Assembly (NCBI RefSeq): GCF_000024345.1
Contig: NC_013729.1
Coordinates: 4,402,001-4,466,000 of the forward strand
Length of the DNA stretch: 64,000 bases
DNA from: Kribbella flavida DSM 17836
Lineage (GTDB): Bacteria > Actinomycetota > Actinomycetes > Propionibacteriales > Kribbellaceae
Direction: 5' to 3'
Within the stretch, counting starts at the first letter, position 1, and each line of letters opens with the position of its first letter. Positions 49,486-57,823 of the stretch are shown here, piece by piece. The notes beneath the pieces were generated by a model that saw only the letters and a list, made by a program, of their open reading frames with translations, was not told the origin of the DNA and did not search any database. The position numbers were made by a program, and so were the translations under genes.

Positions 49486-50469
49486 ATGCGGGAACGTCGC
49501 TTCGGCCGGTTGGGATGGCCGGTCAGTGAGGTCGGGTACGGCATGTGGGGCATCGCCGGCGGCGAAGGTGGCTGGACCGGCGCCGACGACGCGTCGGGGG
49601 CGGCCGCGCTGGACGCGGCCGTCGACCTCGGCTGCACGTTCTTCGACACCGCGTGGATCTACGGCCGGGGGCGCAGCGAGCAACTGCTCGGCGAGCTGCT
49701 GCGCCGGCATCCCGGCCGCGATCTCACGGTGGCCACCAAGGTTCCGCCCAAGAACCGGGTCTGGCCGTCGACCAGGGGGGCACGGATCAGCGACCTCTTC
49801 CCGGACGACCATCTGTGGTCCTACCTGCGCAGGAGCCTGGACAATCTCGGCGTCGACGCGATCGATCTTCTGCAGTTCCACGTCTGGGAGGACAGCTGGG
49901 CCACCGATCCGGCCTGGCAGCGAGCAGTCACCGAGATGCGCGAGCGGGGTCTGATCCGCGGTGTCGGCATCAGCGTGAACCGCTGGGAGCCGTGGAACGT
50001 GCTGAAGACCTTGGAGACCGGGCTGGTCGACGCGGTCCAGGTGATCTACAACATCTTCGATCAGGCCCCGGAGGACGAGCTCTTCCCGGCCTGCCGTGAG
50101 CTCGACATCGCCGTCGTCGCCCGGGTGCCGTTCGACGAGGGCACGCTGACGGGCACGCTGACCCGGGACACCACCTGGCCGGAGGGCGACTGGCGGGCCA
50201 GCTACTTCGTCCCCGAGAACCTCGAGGCCAGCGTGACCCGGGCCGAACGGCTGGCGGAGGTGGTGCCCGCAGGGATGACGATGCCAGAGCTGGCACTCCG
50301 GTTCATTCTCCAGGAGCCGACCGTCAGCACCGTCATCCCGGGGATGCGGTCGGTCCGGCACGTGCAGGCGAACCTCGCGACCGGGACGGCCGAGCCACTG
50401 CCGGCCGAGCTGATGTCCGAGCTGCGCCGGCACCGGTGGGACCGAGTGCCGACGGAGTGGTCGCAGTGA
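49486..50469 (+). CDS. Aldo/keto reductase
   Basis: This is a 327-residue NADPH-dependent aldo/keto reductase. Asp and Tyr of the catalytic tetrad lie in FFDTAWIYGRG, Lys in VATKVPPK and His in LLQFHVWE. The C-terminal cofactor region is STVIPGMRSVRHVQAN. It could reduce an aldehyde or ketone, for example the aldehyde released by the thioester reductase at 18755-21766. AGGAGG supports the ATG chosen here, 11 codons inside the open frame. The sulfotransferase gene starts within its last codons (GTGA), so the two are translationally coupled and may act in sequence: reduce to an alcohol, then sulfate it. Confidence 0.9.
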   Translation: MRERRFGRLGWPVSEVGYGMWGIAGGEGGWTGADDASGAAALDAAVDLGCTFFDTAWIYGRGRSEQLLGELLRRHPGRDLTVATKVPPKNRVWPSTRGARISDLFPDDHLWSYLRRSLDNLGVDAIDLLQFHVWEDSWATDPAWQRAVTEMRERGLIRGVGISVNRWEPWNVLKTLETGLVDAVQVIYNIFDQAPEDELFPACRELDIAVVARVPFDEGTLTGTLTRDTTWPEGDWRASYFVPENLEASVTRAERLAEVVPAGMTMPELALRFILQEPTVSTVIPGMRSVRHVQANLATGTAEPLPAELMSELRRHRWDRVPTEWSQ

Positions 50470-51215
50470 GCGGCGCGGCGGTCAAGCCGCTGGTCGTCTG
50501 GGCGGTGCCACGCTCGCGGTCGACGGCGCTGGCGCGGGTGATGATCGAGCGCGGGGATCTCGAGGTCGTTCACGAGCCGTTCTCGTATCTGGCGGCACAG
50601 GGTACGTACCACCTGGCTGGTCGCGAGCTGCGGTCCGCGGGTGAGATTCTCGACGTACTGCTGGAGCAGGCGGCCACGGGACGGCGCTTCTTCGTCAAGG
50701 AGACGACGGACTACCGCTACGACGATCTCCTCGCCGATGAGCGGTTCGTTCCCGCTCTGACCCATGCGTTCATGATCCGGCAACCTGCCGACGCGGTTGC
50801 CTCCCACCACGCGATGAACCCACGGTTGACCAGCAGCGAGGCAGGATACGGGTACCTCGCCGAGATCCTCGACCACGTCCGGGCCAGTACCGGCGTGACG
50901 CCGGTCGTCATCGACGGCGACGACCTGGTCGCGGAGCCCGAAGCCATGGTCGAGGCCTTCTGCCGGGCCGTCGGACTCCCCCACATCCCGGAGGCGCTGA
51001 GCTGGCAACCAGGCGAGCAACCGCTCTGGCGGCAGACAGCAGCCTGGCACCGCGACGTCGAACAGAGCACCGGTCTGTCAGCGCACCGGCGGCAGTACGC
51101 CGTGGACCCGGCCGCCGCGCCACGCCTTCGCCAGTTGATCGAAGAGCAGTTACCGCACTACGACCGCCTTGCGGGCTACCGGCTCCGGGCGCTGAGCGGT
51201 GAGGTTCAGCGGTGA
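50466..51215 (+). CDS. PAPS-dependent sulfotransferase
   Basis: This is a 249-residue sulfotransferase-fold protein. The 5'-phosphosulfate loop is PRSRSTALARVM near the N terminus, followed by VVHEPFSYL and a 3'-phosphate region around FMIRQPADAVASHHAM. It would move a sulfo group from PAPS to a hydroxyl or phenol. The GTG start overlaps the reductase stop. PAPS-forming genes cysC-cysD-cysN lie 0.8 kb downstream in the same direction, which supports a sulfated product. Dpg phenols or an alcohol from the reductase are possible acceptors. Its end overlaps the convergent PPTase gene by 10 bp. Confidence 0.88.
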   Translation: MSGAAVKPLVVWAVPRSRSTALARVMIERGDLEVVHEPFSYLAAQGTYHLAGRELRSAGEILDVLLEQAATGRRFFVKETTDYRYDDLLADERFVPALTHAFMIRQPADAVASHHAMNPRLTSSEAGYGYLAEILDHVRASTGVTPVVIDGDDLVAEPEAMVEAFCRAVGLPHIPEALSWQPGEQPLWRQTAAWHRDVEQSTGLSAHRRQYAVDPAAAPRLRQLIEEQLPHYDRLAGYRLRALSGEVQR

Positions 51216-51925
51216 ACCCAGCTGTCCAGCAAGGGGCCCGCGTCGCGCTCCGCGATCGTGATCTCCGCCCGGCTGAGCACCGCCAGCGCCGCAAGGTGGT
51301 GTGGCCGGTCGGCCAGGTCGTACAACCGGATCCCGGCCGCCACCTGATCGCGGCCGGTCCAGCCGAGCACGGAGGCCGGCTCGCTCGGTGCCGTGACAGT
51401 GACCAGGTCCAGGGATTGCCGCAACCCGTCCCCCGTCGACTTCACCACAGCCTCCTTTCGGGTCCAGTACCGGAAGAAGTCTGTTGGCGACGTCAGCCGG
51501 CGACGCTCGGTCGGCGTGAGCACCAACGAGGCCATGCCGTCCAGCTCGACGGCACGGATCTGCTCGACATCGAGTCCGAGCGGCGCTACGGTCCCCACCG
51601 CTACGCCGACGAACTCACCCGAGTGGGAGACCGACACCTCCCAGCCGGTCCGAGGACCTGTCACCCGGACCTTGCCGTGCGGCTGATCGCAGTCGGGACA
51701 GGTCCGATCGAGGTCGACGTCGATCGGAGCGCAGTCCAGCTGTGCGGCCAGCGCCAACCGGGTGACGGCCACGCCCAGCTGGAACCGAAGGCGGTCGTCC
51801 TGGGTCCGATAGCCGGCTGCCCGGGTCTGCTCCCGAGGCGTCAGCAGCCGAGCCGTGGCGGAGTCGAGCGATGACTCGACCTCCGAAAGTCGCGCCCACC
51901 ACACGTCGACCGAAGGCGCACTCAT
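51206..51925 (-). CDS. Sfp-type 4'-phosphopantetheinyl transferase
   Basis: This is a 239-residue protein with the Sfp-family motifs: WEVSVSHSGEFVGVAVG, LGLDVEQIR with the magnesium-binding acidic residues, and FFRYWTRKEAVVKSTGDGL. It converts apo-PCP and apo-ACP to the holo forms by transferring phosphopantetheine from CoA to the carrier serine. It is expected to serve the seven functional-looking carrier domains of this cluster. I start at the ATG with GAGG upstream. It is a single gene on the minus strand, between the sulfotransferase and the sulfate-activation genes. Confidence 0.95.
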   Translation of the reverse strand: MSAPSVDVWWARLSEVESSLDSATARLLTPREQTRAAGYRTQDDRLRFQLGVAVTRLALAAQLDCAPIDVDLDRTCPDCDQPHGKVRVTGPRTGWEVSVSHSGEFVGVAVGTVAPLGLDVEQIRAVELDGMASLVLTPTERRRLTSPTDFFRYWTRKEAVVKSTGDGLRQSLDLVTVTAPSEPASVLGWTGRDQVAAGIRLYDLADRPHHLAALAVLSRAEITIAERDAGPLLDSWVHR

Positions 51926-52001
51926 GCGCCTCACTGTATCCGCGCTCCGCTGCCCGCCGCTCAGTCATCGGTCCAGAGCCAGATCTCAACCAGGAGGACG
52001 C

Positions 52002-52580
52002 ATGCTGACGAAGCCCCAGACCACAGCGCCCGGCACGCAACGCGCCGGCACCGGTGGCGTCACGCTGTGGCTGACCGGGCTGCCGAGCGCCGGCAAGTCC
52101 ACCGTCGCGCGAGCCGCCGCGAAGGTCCTGGCGGAGCGTGGGCACCGGGTCGAGGTCCTCGACGGTGACGAGATCCGCGCGGTGCTCGGTACCTCCGGCT
52201 TCGATCGGGCCGCCCGCGACGCGAACGTGCGCCGCATCGGCTGGCTCGCCGAACTGCTGGCCAGGAACGGGGTGACGGTTCTCGTCGCGTCCATCGCGCC
52301 GTACCGGGAGACCCGCGAGCAGGTGCGTGGCAGCCACGAACACGCCGGGATCCCGTTCGTCGAGGTGCACGTGGCGGCATCGGTCGAGTGCTGCGTCGCC
52401 CGCGACGTCAAGGGACTGTACGCACGACAGGCCCGCGGCGAGATCAGCGGGGTGACCGGGATCGACGACCCGTACGAGCCACCGCTCGCTCCGGAGCTGC
52501 GGCTCCTGACCGATCGCGAGCACGTGTCGCGCTCGGTCGAGACCGTGATCCGGTACCTGACCGCGCGCGAGTTGGTCTGA
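52002..52580 (+). CDS. cysC: Adenylylsulfate (APS) kinase
   Basis: This is a 192-residue APS kinase: P-loop GLPSAGKSTVA, DGDEIRAVLG, RIGWLAELLARNGVTVLVA, APYRETREQVR and a KGLYARQARGEISGVTGIDDPYE lid region. It phosphorylates APS to PAPS, the sulfo donor for sulfotransferases. AGGAGG lies before the ATG. It is first in cysC-cysD-cysN, with only two bases before cysD. The presence of a kinase, without reductases such as CysH in view, suggests an operon dedicated to sulfation rather than assimilation. Confidence 0.95.
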   Translation: MLTKPQTTAPGTQRAGTGGVTLWLTGLPSAGKSTVARAAAKVLAERGHRVEVLDGDEIRAVLGTSGFDRAARDANVRRIGWLAELLARNGVTVLVASIAPYRETREQVRGSHEHAGIPFVEVHVAASVECCVARDVKGLYARQARGEISGVTGIDDPYEPPLAPELRLLTDREHVSRSVETVIRYLTARELV

Positions 52581-52582
52581 TC

Positions 52583-53479
52583 ATGACCGACGTCCTGGCT
52601 CCGGACTCCTTGGAGAGCGAGTCGATGTTCGTGTTTCGTGAGGTGGCGGCGGAGTTCGAGCGGCCGGTGATCTTGTTCTCCGGTGGCAAGGACTCGATCG
52701 TGATGCTGCACCTGGCGCGGAAGGCGTTCGCGCCCGGGGCGGTCCCGTTCAGCTTGCTGCACGTGGACACCGGGCACAACTTCCCCGAGGTGCTGGCCTA
52801 CCGCGACGCGACCGTCGAGGCGCTCGGGCTGCGGCTGGAGGTCGCCAGCGTGGAGGACTACCTGGCCGACGGCCGGCTGCGCGAGCGCTCCGACGGCACC
52901 CGCAACCCGCTGCAGACCGTTCCGTTGCTGGACGCCATCAACACCCACCGGTTCGACGCCGTGTTCGGCGGCGGCCGACGCGACGAAGAGCGCGCCCGGG
53001 CCAAGGAACGGATCTTCAGCCTGCGCGACGAGTTCGGCCAGTGGGACCCCCGCAACCAACGCCCCGAGCTCTGGTCGCTCTACAACGGCAAACACAAACC
53101 CGGCGAACACGTCCGGGTGTTCCCACTGTCCAACTGGACCGAGCTCGACGTCTGGAACTACATCGCCCGCGAGAGCATCGAACTCCCGAGCATCTACTAC
53201 GCCCACCAGCGCGACGTGTTCGAGCGCGACGGCATGCTGCTGGCCGTCGGCCCCTACTCCCAACCACGAGACGGCGAGACCGTCGAGCGCCGCGTGGTCC
53301 GGTACCGCACGGTCGGCGACATGTCCTGCACCGGCGCCGTCGCCAGTACGGCGGCCTCGCCGGCCGAGGTGGTCGTCGAGGTCGCCGCCAGCGAGCTGAC
53401 CGAGCGTGGCGCCACGCGCGCCGACGACCGGGTCAGCGAAGCCGCGATGGAAGACCGTAAGCGAGAGGGGTACTTCTGA
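52583..53479 (+). CDS. cysD: Sulfate adenylyltransferase subunit 2
   Basis: This 298-residue ATP-pyrophosphatase-type subunit has the PP-loop SGGKDSIVMLHLARKAF, HVDTGHNFPEV, FGGGRRDEERARAKERIFS and the GRYRTVGD-like RYRTVGDMSCTGAV region. With CysN it makes APS from sulfate and ATP, driven by GTP hydrolysis. Its stop overlaps the cysN start (TGATG). From about position 53040 onward, codons shift toward C-ending forms with many AAA, CAA and GAA, unlike the first half of the gene. This suggests that part of the gene has a different origin. Confidence 0.95.
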   Translation: MTDVLAPDSLESESMFVFREVAAEFERPVILFSGGKDSIVMLHLARKAFAPGAVPFSLLHVDTGHNFPEVLAYRDATVEALGLRLEVASVEDYLADGRLRERSDGTRNPLQTVPLLDAINTHRFDAVFGGGRRDEERARAKERIFSLRDEFGQWDPRNQRPELWSLYNGKHKPGEHVRVFPLSNWTELDVWNYIARESIELPSIYYAHQRDVFERDGMLLAVGPYSQPRDGETVERRVVRYRTVGDMSCTGAVASTAASPAEVVVEVAASELTERGATRADDRVSEAAMEDRKREGYF

Positions 53480-54903
53480 TGAGCACCGCCGAGAACACTC
53501 TCGCCCAGCACGCCGACGCTGCCGAGACCGGTCACGCCAAGGCTGATCTGGAGCAGCTGGCGCAGCGCCAGCTGCTGCGGCTGGCCACCGCGGGCTCCGT
53601 CGACGACGGCAAGTCCACCCTGGTCGGCCGGCTGCTGCACGACTGCAAAGCGATCCTGGCCGACCAGATCGCCCACGTGCAGACCGTCACAGCATCACGA
53701 GGGGGAGCCCGCGGCACTGGGGGCGACTTCGACTTCGCCCTGCTCACCGACGGCCTACGCGCCGAACGCGAACAAGGCATCACCATCGACGTCGCCTACC
53801 GCTACTTCGCCACCGACAAACGCTCCTTCATCCTCGCCGACTGCCCCGGCCACGTGCAATACACCCGCAACACCGTCACCGGCGCCTCCACCGCCGACGT
53901 CGTCATCATCCTCGTCGACGCCCGCCACGGAGTCCTCGAACAAACCCGCCGCCACCTCGCCGTCGCCGGCCTCCTGCGCGTGCCCCACGTCGTCCTCGCA
54001 GTCAACAAGATCGACCTCGTCGGCTACGACCAGGCCGTCTTCAAAGGCATCACCAAAGACGTCACCCAACTGGCCGACCAGCTCGGCATCACCGACATCC
54101 AAGCCATCCCGGTCTCGGCCCTGATCGGCGACAACGTAGTGGACCGCTCCCCCGCCACCTCCTGGTACACCGGCCCCACACTGCTGGAATTCCTGGAGAA
54201 CGCTTCCGGGCGATCCGACCTGTCCGCGCAGCCGCTGCGATTCCCCGTCCAATACGTCATCCGGCCACAGACCAACGACCAGTACCGCGACTACCGCGGC
54301 TACACCGGCACCGTCGCCTCCGGCACCATCACCGTCGGCGACCCGGTGATCGTGCTCCCCGCCGGCCGGCGCACGACTGTCGCCGGCATCGACCGAGCGA
54401 TCGTCACCCCGACCAGCACGGCCGTCGCCGAACGACCCTCCGCAGTCGCCGGCGAAGCCATCACCGTCCGGCTGACCGACGACCTCGACGTCGCCCGCGG
54501 CTCCATGATCGTCGCCACCCAGGGCTCACCCCGGATTCGCCGCGAGCTGTCGGCCACCGTGTGCTGGCTGTCCGACCGCCCACTCACCGTCGGCGCCCGC
54601 GTGCTGATCAAGCACACCACAAACTCCGCGCAAGCGGTCGTCACCGAGATCGTCGGCGCGCTCGACCTCGACACGCTCGGAGTCATCGACACCACCCAGC
54701 TCGCACTCAACGACATCGGCAAGGTGCAGCTCAAGATCGCCGCCCCGCTGGCCGCCGACCCGTACTCCAGCAACACCGTCACCGGATCGTTCCTGCTCAT
54801 CGACCCCCACGACGGATCGACGCTGTCAGCCGGCATGATCACCGATCACCAGCCCGCCTCCCTCGACGAGCACCTGGAAGTCCCGGTACCGATCGGCAGC
54901 TGA
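53479..54903 (+). CDS. cysN: Sulfate adenylyltransferase subunit 1 (GTPase)
   Basis: This is a 474-residue GTPase of the EF-Tu type: AGSVDDGKSTLVGRLLHD (G1), DCPGHVQYTRN (G3) and NKIDLVG (G4), then two beta-barrel domains. It drives APS formation by CysD. It ends without a fused kinase domain; APS kinase is the separate cysC gene. The central part (about 53700-54180) has strongly C-ending codons, continuing the shift seen in the second half of cysD. It is the last gene that belongs to the biosynthetic cluster with confidence. Confidence 0.95.
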   Translation: MSTAENTLAQHADAAETGHAKADLEQLAQRQLLRLATAGSVDDGKSTLVGRLLHDCKAILADQIAHVQTVTASRGGARGTGGDFDFALLTDGLRAEREQGITIDVAYRYFATDKRSFILADCPGHVQYTRNTVTGASTADVVIILVDARHGVLEQTRRHLAVAGLLRVPHVVLAVNKIDLVGYDQAVFKGITKDVTQLADQLGITDIQAIPVSALIGDNVVDRSPATSWYTGPTLLEFLENASGRSDLSAQPLRFPVQYVIRPQTNDQYRDYRGYTGTVASGTITVGDPVIVLPAGRRTTVAGIDRAIVTPTSTAVAERPSAVAGEAITVRLTDDLDVARGSMIVATQGSPRIRRELSATVCWLSDRPLTVGARVLIKHTTNSAQAVVTEIVGALDLDTLGVIDTTQLALNDIGKVQLKIAAPLAADPYSSNTVTGSFLLIDPHDGSTLSAGMITDHQPASLDEHLEVPVPIGS

Positions 54904-54941
54904 GTCCACGTGGACTGCTGGGCATGCGGTGGACAACCGCA
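54904..54941. terminator. Palindrome and small hairpin after cysN
   Basis: Immediately after the cysN stop there is a perfect 12-bp palindrome GTCCACGTGGAC (54904-54915). A six-pair hairpin, TGCGGT-GGACA-ACCGCA (54925-54941), follows. There is no T-run. These could terminate the cysCDN transcript, but the stems are short. Confidence 0.35.
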
Positions 54942-54992
54942 CCCGCGCCGGGTTTCGCCAGTCCACCTGCCCCCACCGCTGTACGCCTGGGG

Positions 54993-55055
54993 ATGGATCT
55001 TGTCCGGGACCAAATCTCCCTCAACGCCATCGCTCGGCGCTTGGGGCTGGCCCGC
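54993..55055 (+). pseudogene. Possible transposase helix-turn-helix remnant
   Basis: A short frame reading MDLVRDQISLNAIARRLGLAR resembles the helix-turn-helix of ISL3/IS21-type transposases (pattern: S-L-x-x-I-A-R-x-L-G-L). The frame is not part of a full gene; nothing recognisable flanks it and no inverted repeats are seen. It lies in the 224 bp between cysN and the kinase-fold gene, where the cluster ends, so it may be a scar of an old mobile element. Confidence 0.25.
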
Positions 55056-55127
55056 CAGGGGAACGGATGGTCGGACCAGGCGTCGAGGCCACGGCAGACG
55101 ACCGGGCTCAGGGATGTCGGGCCGGGC

Positions 55128-56264
55128 TCACCGGCTCAGTGCTGTGATAGCGCGCGCCGCTAGTCGTTCGGCGTACTCGGTGCTTCCTGGGTGTATCCAC
55201 CCCTCGTTCATGGTCGGCGTGTCGCCGTTGTTCACCGCCATCTGACACTCGAGGCAGGCCAACCAGAGTGCTCGCATGTTCAGGATTGCGGGGAGTCGTT
55301 GGAGCTCGTCGTCGGTGAGCTGGACATGCTGACGGTAGCCGCGCAGGACGGCGTCGATGTTGTCCGGGTGACCTTCGGCTGTGGTTCTCAGGAGCCAGGC
55401 GAGTGCGGGTAGGCGCGGACCGCGCCCGGAGCCGGCCCAGCCTACGATCGTGAGCGCGCCAGGCATGCCGACGGCGGCCCAGAGGTGGTAGTTGCTGTGG
55501 GTGAGTGCTTCGGGTAGCCCTTCGGCGTCGTCGGCGTTCTCGACCTGATCTCGCAGCCATGCGAACTTCTCCTGGCCGTCGAGCGGCACTTTGTCCTCGA
55601 CGCCGGCCAGAAAGCTCATTGCCGCGGCCAGATCCTGTCTGGGCCGGCCCACGTAGAAGCCGCCGTCGGCTTCCTCCGCACCACCGTCTCTGGCGACTGC
55701 GCCAGCTGCTGGGGGAAGCGCGTGCAATCGTCCCAGCAGGCTGCCCAGTTCCTGCGCGATCTCGGCGGATTCGCTGCGCCCGTGCTCGTCGGCCGGGCGT
55801 CCGCCGTCGACGAACTGGGTCACGATCACGCCGCTGTCGTCGTCAACCATCGACACCGGGTCATCGTGTGCGATCCGTTCAGCGGGAAAGTCGTTCGCGG
55901 CCAGGAAGCGCAAGATCTCTGCGTCACCCTCCACGCGCGCGACCCGGTCCGCAGGCGACGAGAACACCCGGGCGATCCATGGGGGGCCGTCACCCCGCCG
56001 GACGAACAACGTCGATGGGTAGTGGCCCGGCCACGAGCCACGAGGCCGGGTGGCCGGGTCGTCGTCGATCGGCGCCAACGAGGTGATCCGAATCCCGTAC
56101 CGCGTCTCGAGGTGGGCCTTGAGGTCGGAGTGCTCGAACGGCCGGGTGCGCGCGAACGGTGATCTGTTGATCTGTTCCAGATCGGCGAGTGCTTGGGTGT
56201 ACCGCTGCCCGGTCTCGCGCGCCCGTTGGCGGACGGCGCGTTTGAAACTGCCCTGCTTGGTCAT
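55128..56264 (-). CDS. Aminoglycoside-phosphotransferase-fold protein without kinase catalytic residues
   Basis: This is a 378-residue protein whose C-terminal two thirds follow the APH/choline kinase fold. The catalytic loop, normally HGDLHxxN, reads THSNYHLW, so Asp is Asn and the metal-binding Asn is lost. The metal-binding strand, normally VIDW, reads IVGW. It is therefore probably not an active kinase and may bind a ligand or partner. The N-terminal 60 residues are basic and helical (KRAVRQRARETGQRYTQAL). AGGAGG seven bases before the chosen ATG favours it over upstream starts. It converges with cysN and diverges from narK across 284 bp; I see no link to either. Confidence 0.75.
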   Translation of the reverse strand: MTKQGSFKRAVRQRARETGQRYTQALADLEQINRSPFARTRPFEHSDLKAHLETRYGIRITSLAPIDDDPATRPRGSWPGHYPSTLFVRRGDGPPWIARVFSSPADRVARVEGDAEILRFLAANDFPAERIAHDDPVSMVDDDSGVIVTQFVDGGRPADEHGRSESAEIAQELGSLLGRLHALPPAAGAVARDGGAEEADGGFYVGRPRQDLAAAMSFLAGVEDKVPLDGQEKFAWLRDQVENADDAEGLPEALTHSNYHLWAAVGMPGALTIVGWAGSGRGPRLPALAWLLRTTAEGHPDNIDAVLRGYRQHVQLTDDELQRLPAILNMRALWLACLECQMAVNNGDTPTMNEGWIHPGSTEYAERLAARAITALSR

Positions 56265-56548
56265 CACAAGCCTCCTCGACATGTCCTCGCCCCCCAGCGA
56301 CGCGACACTCGATCCAGGCCTGGACACCAACAGCTGGCCTTGAGGGTGGATTCCCCTTCGCCATCCCGAGAACCTCGCTGGGGCAGGTCCTCACAGGCTG
56401 GGCGGCGGCCGACGCCAGACCCCATCCTGCTGACGACCGTGGACCGATGTCAACGCCAGGACGGCACCGGGGCGGGGCACCGGCCGCTGTCCGGCGTTTG
56501 CCGAATCGAAAAATGGGCAACCACACACAAAGTCACGGGAGGACAGGG

Positions 56549-57796
56549 ATGAGTCACAGTCGGGCAGACGTCACCGGGACAGGCCGTGCCTCGCCGACCG
56601 GGACCAGATCGCCCGGCTTGATGCTGGCGCTGGCCACCGTCGGCTTCGCGGTGAACTTCTGGGCCTGGGCCTTGCTGAGCCCACTCGGTCCGTTGTTCCG
56701 CACCGAGGGCACGCTCGGCACCCTGTCCGAGTCCGACGTGGCCTTGCTGGTCGCGGTGCCGGTCATTGTCGGTTCGCTCGGCCGGATCCCGGTCGGAGCG
56801 CTCACCGACCGCTTCGGCGGCCGGGTGATGTTTCCGCTGGTCTCCGCCGCCACGATCGTCCCGATCCTGTTCATCGGCTTCTTCGGCCTGGGGTCATTCC
56901 CGGCCCTGTTGATCGGTGGCTTCTTCCTCGGCATCGGTGGTACCGCGTTCGCCGTCGGCGTGCCGTTCGTCAACGCCTGGTTCCCGCCCGCCCGGCGCGG
57001 GCTGGCCATCGGAGTCTTCGGCGCCGGAATGGGCGGGACGGCGATCAGCGCCCTGACCACCGTCAAGCTCTACACCGACGCCGGCCAACGCGTCCCCTTC
57101 CTGATCACGGCGCTCGCCCTGGCGATCTACGCGGCGGCTGCTTGGCTGTTGCTCCGGGACGCTCCCGGCCGCACCGCGCCGTCCGGATCGCTGGCCACCC
57201 GCCTGGTCGCGAACGCGAGGCTGCCGATCAGCTGGCAGGCTTGCATCCTGTACGCCGTCGCCTTCGGCGGCTACGTCGCCTTCTCCGTCTACCTCCCGTC
57301 CTACCTCAAGACGGCCTACGACCTCGAGGCAGCCGACGCGGCCAACCGGATGGCGGGGTTCGTGGTGATCGCGGTGATCGCGCGCCCCGTCGGTGGCTGG
57401 CTGTCCGACAGGTTCGGTCCTGTTCCCGTCCTGGCGGCGGCGTACACGATCGTCGTCGCCGGCGCCGCCGTCGCGGCCACCACTCCGCTGCTCGAGTACG
57501 TCGGCACCGCCGCGTTCCTGGCGATGGCCGCCGCCCTCGGAGCCGGCAGCGGGGCGACCTTCGCGCTGGTCGCCGAAGTCACCGATCCGTCCCGCGTCGG
57601 CGGTGTCACCGGCCTGGTCGGAGCCGCCGGCGGTCTGGGCGGCTTCGTGCCGCCGCTGATCATGGGCTACGTCTACGGCCACACGGACTCCTACGGACTC
57701 GGCCTGCTGCTGCTGTCGATCACGGCAGCCTTGACCCTCTTGCTGACGTTGACCATCGTGAGAAAGACCGCAAACCAAGCAACCCACCAGGCCTAG
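56549..57796 (+). CDS. narK: Nitrate/nitrite transporter, NarK family
   Basis: This is a 415-residue MFS transporter with twelve likely membrane helices. The glycine-rich nitrate signatures of the family are visible in GGFFLGIGGTAFAVGVPFVN with AWFPPARRG, and in the second half in AAALGAGSGATFALVAEV. It imports nitrate and/or exports nitrite. GGGAGGACAGGG precedes the ATG. narG follows after 27 bp, so it heads the narKGHJ(I) operon. The 284 bp upstream, shared with the divergent kinase-fold gene, must hold the promoter; I found no clear Fnr box there. Confidence 0.92.
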   Translation: MSHSRADVTGTGRASPTGTRSPGLMLALATVGFAVNFWAWALLSPLGPLFRTEGTLGTLSESDVALLVAVPVIVGSLGRIPVGALTDRFGGRVMFPLVSAATIVPILFIGFFGLGSFPALLIGGFFLGIGGTAFAVGVPFVNAWFPPARRGLAIGVFGAGMGGTAISALTTVKLYTDAGQRVPFLITALALAIYAAAAWLLLRDAPGRTAPSGSLATRLVANARLPISWQACILYAVAFGGYVAFSVYLPSYLKTAYDLEAADAANRMAGFVVIAVIARPVGGWLSDRFGPVPVLAAAYTIVVAGAAVAATTPLLEYVGTAAFLAMAAALGAGSGATFALVAEVTDPSRVGGVTGLVGAAGGLGGFVPPLIMGYVYGHTDSYGLGLLLLSITAALTLLLTLTIVRKTANQATHQA

Positions 57797-57823
57797 CTCG
57801 ACCGACCACCGGGGGCAGACTGC

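Noticed and set aside
56265-56548. Fnr or NarL binding site upstream of narK
   Set aside because: I found no TTGAT-N4-ATCAA or clear NarL heptamer pair; the region shows no site I can support.
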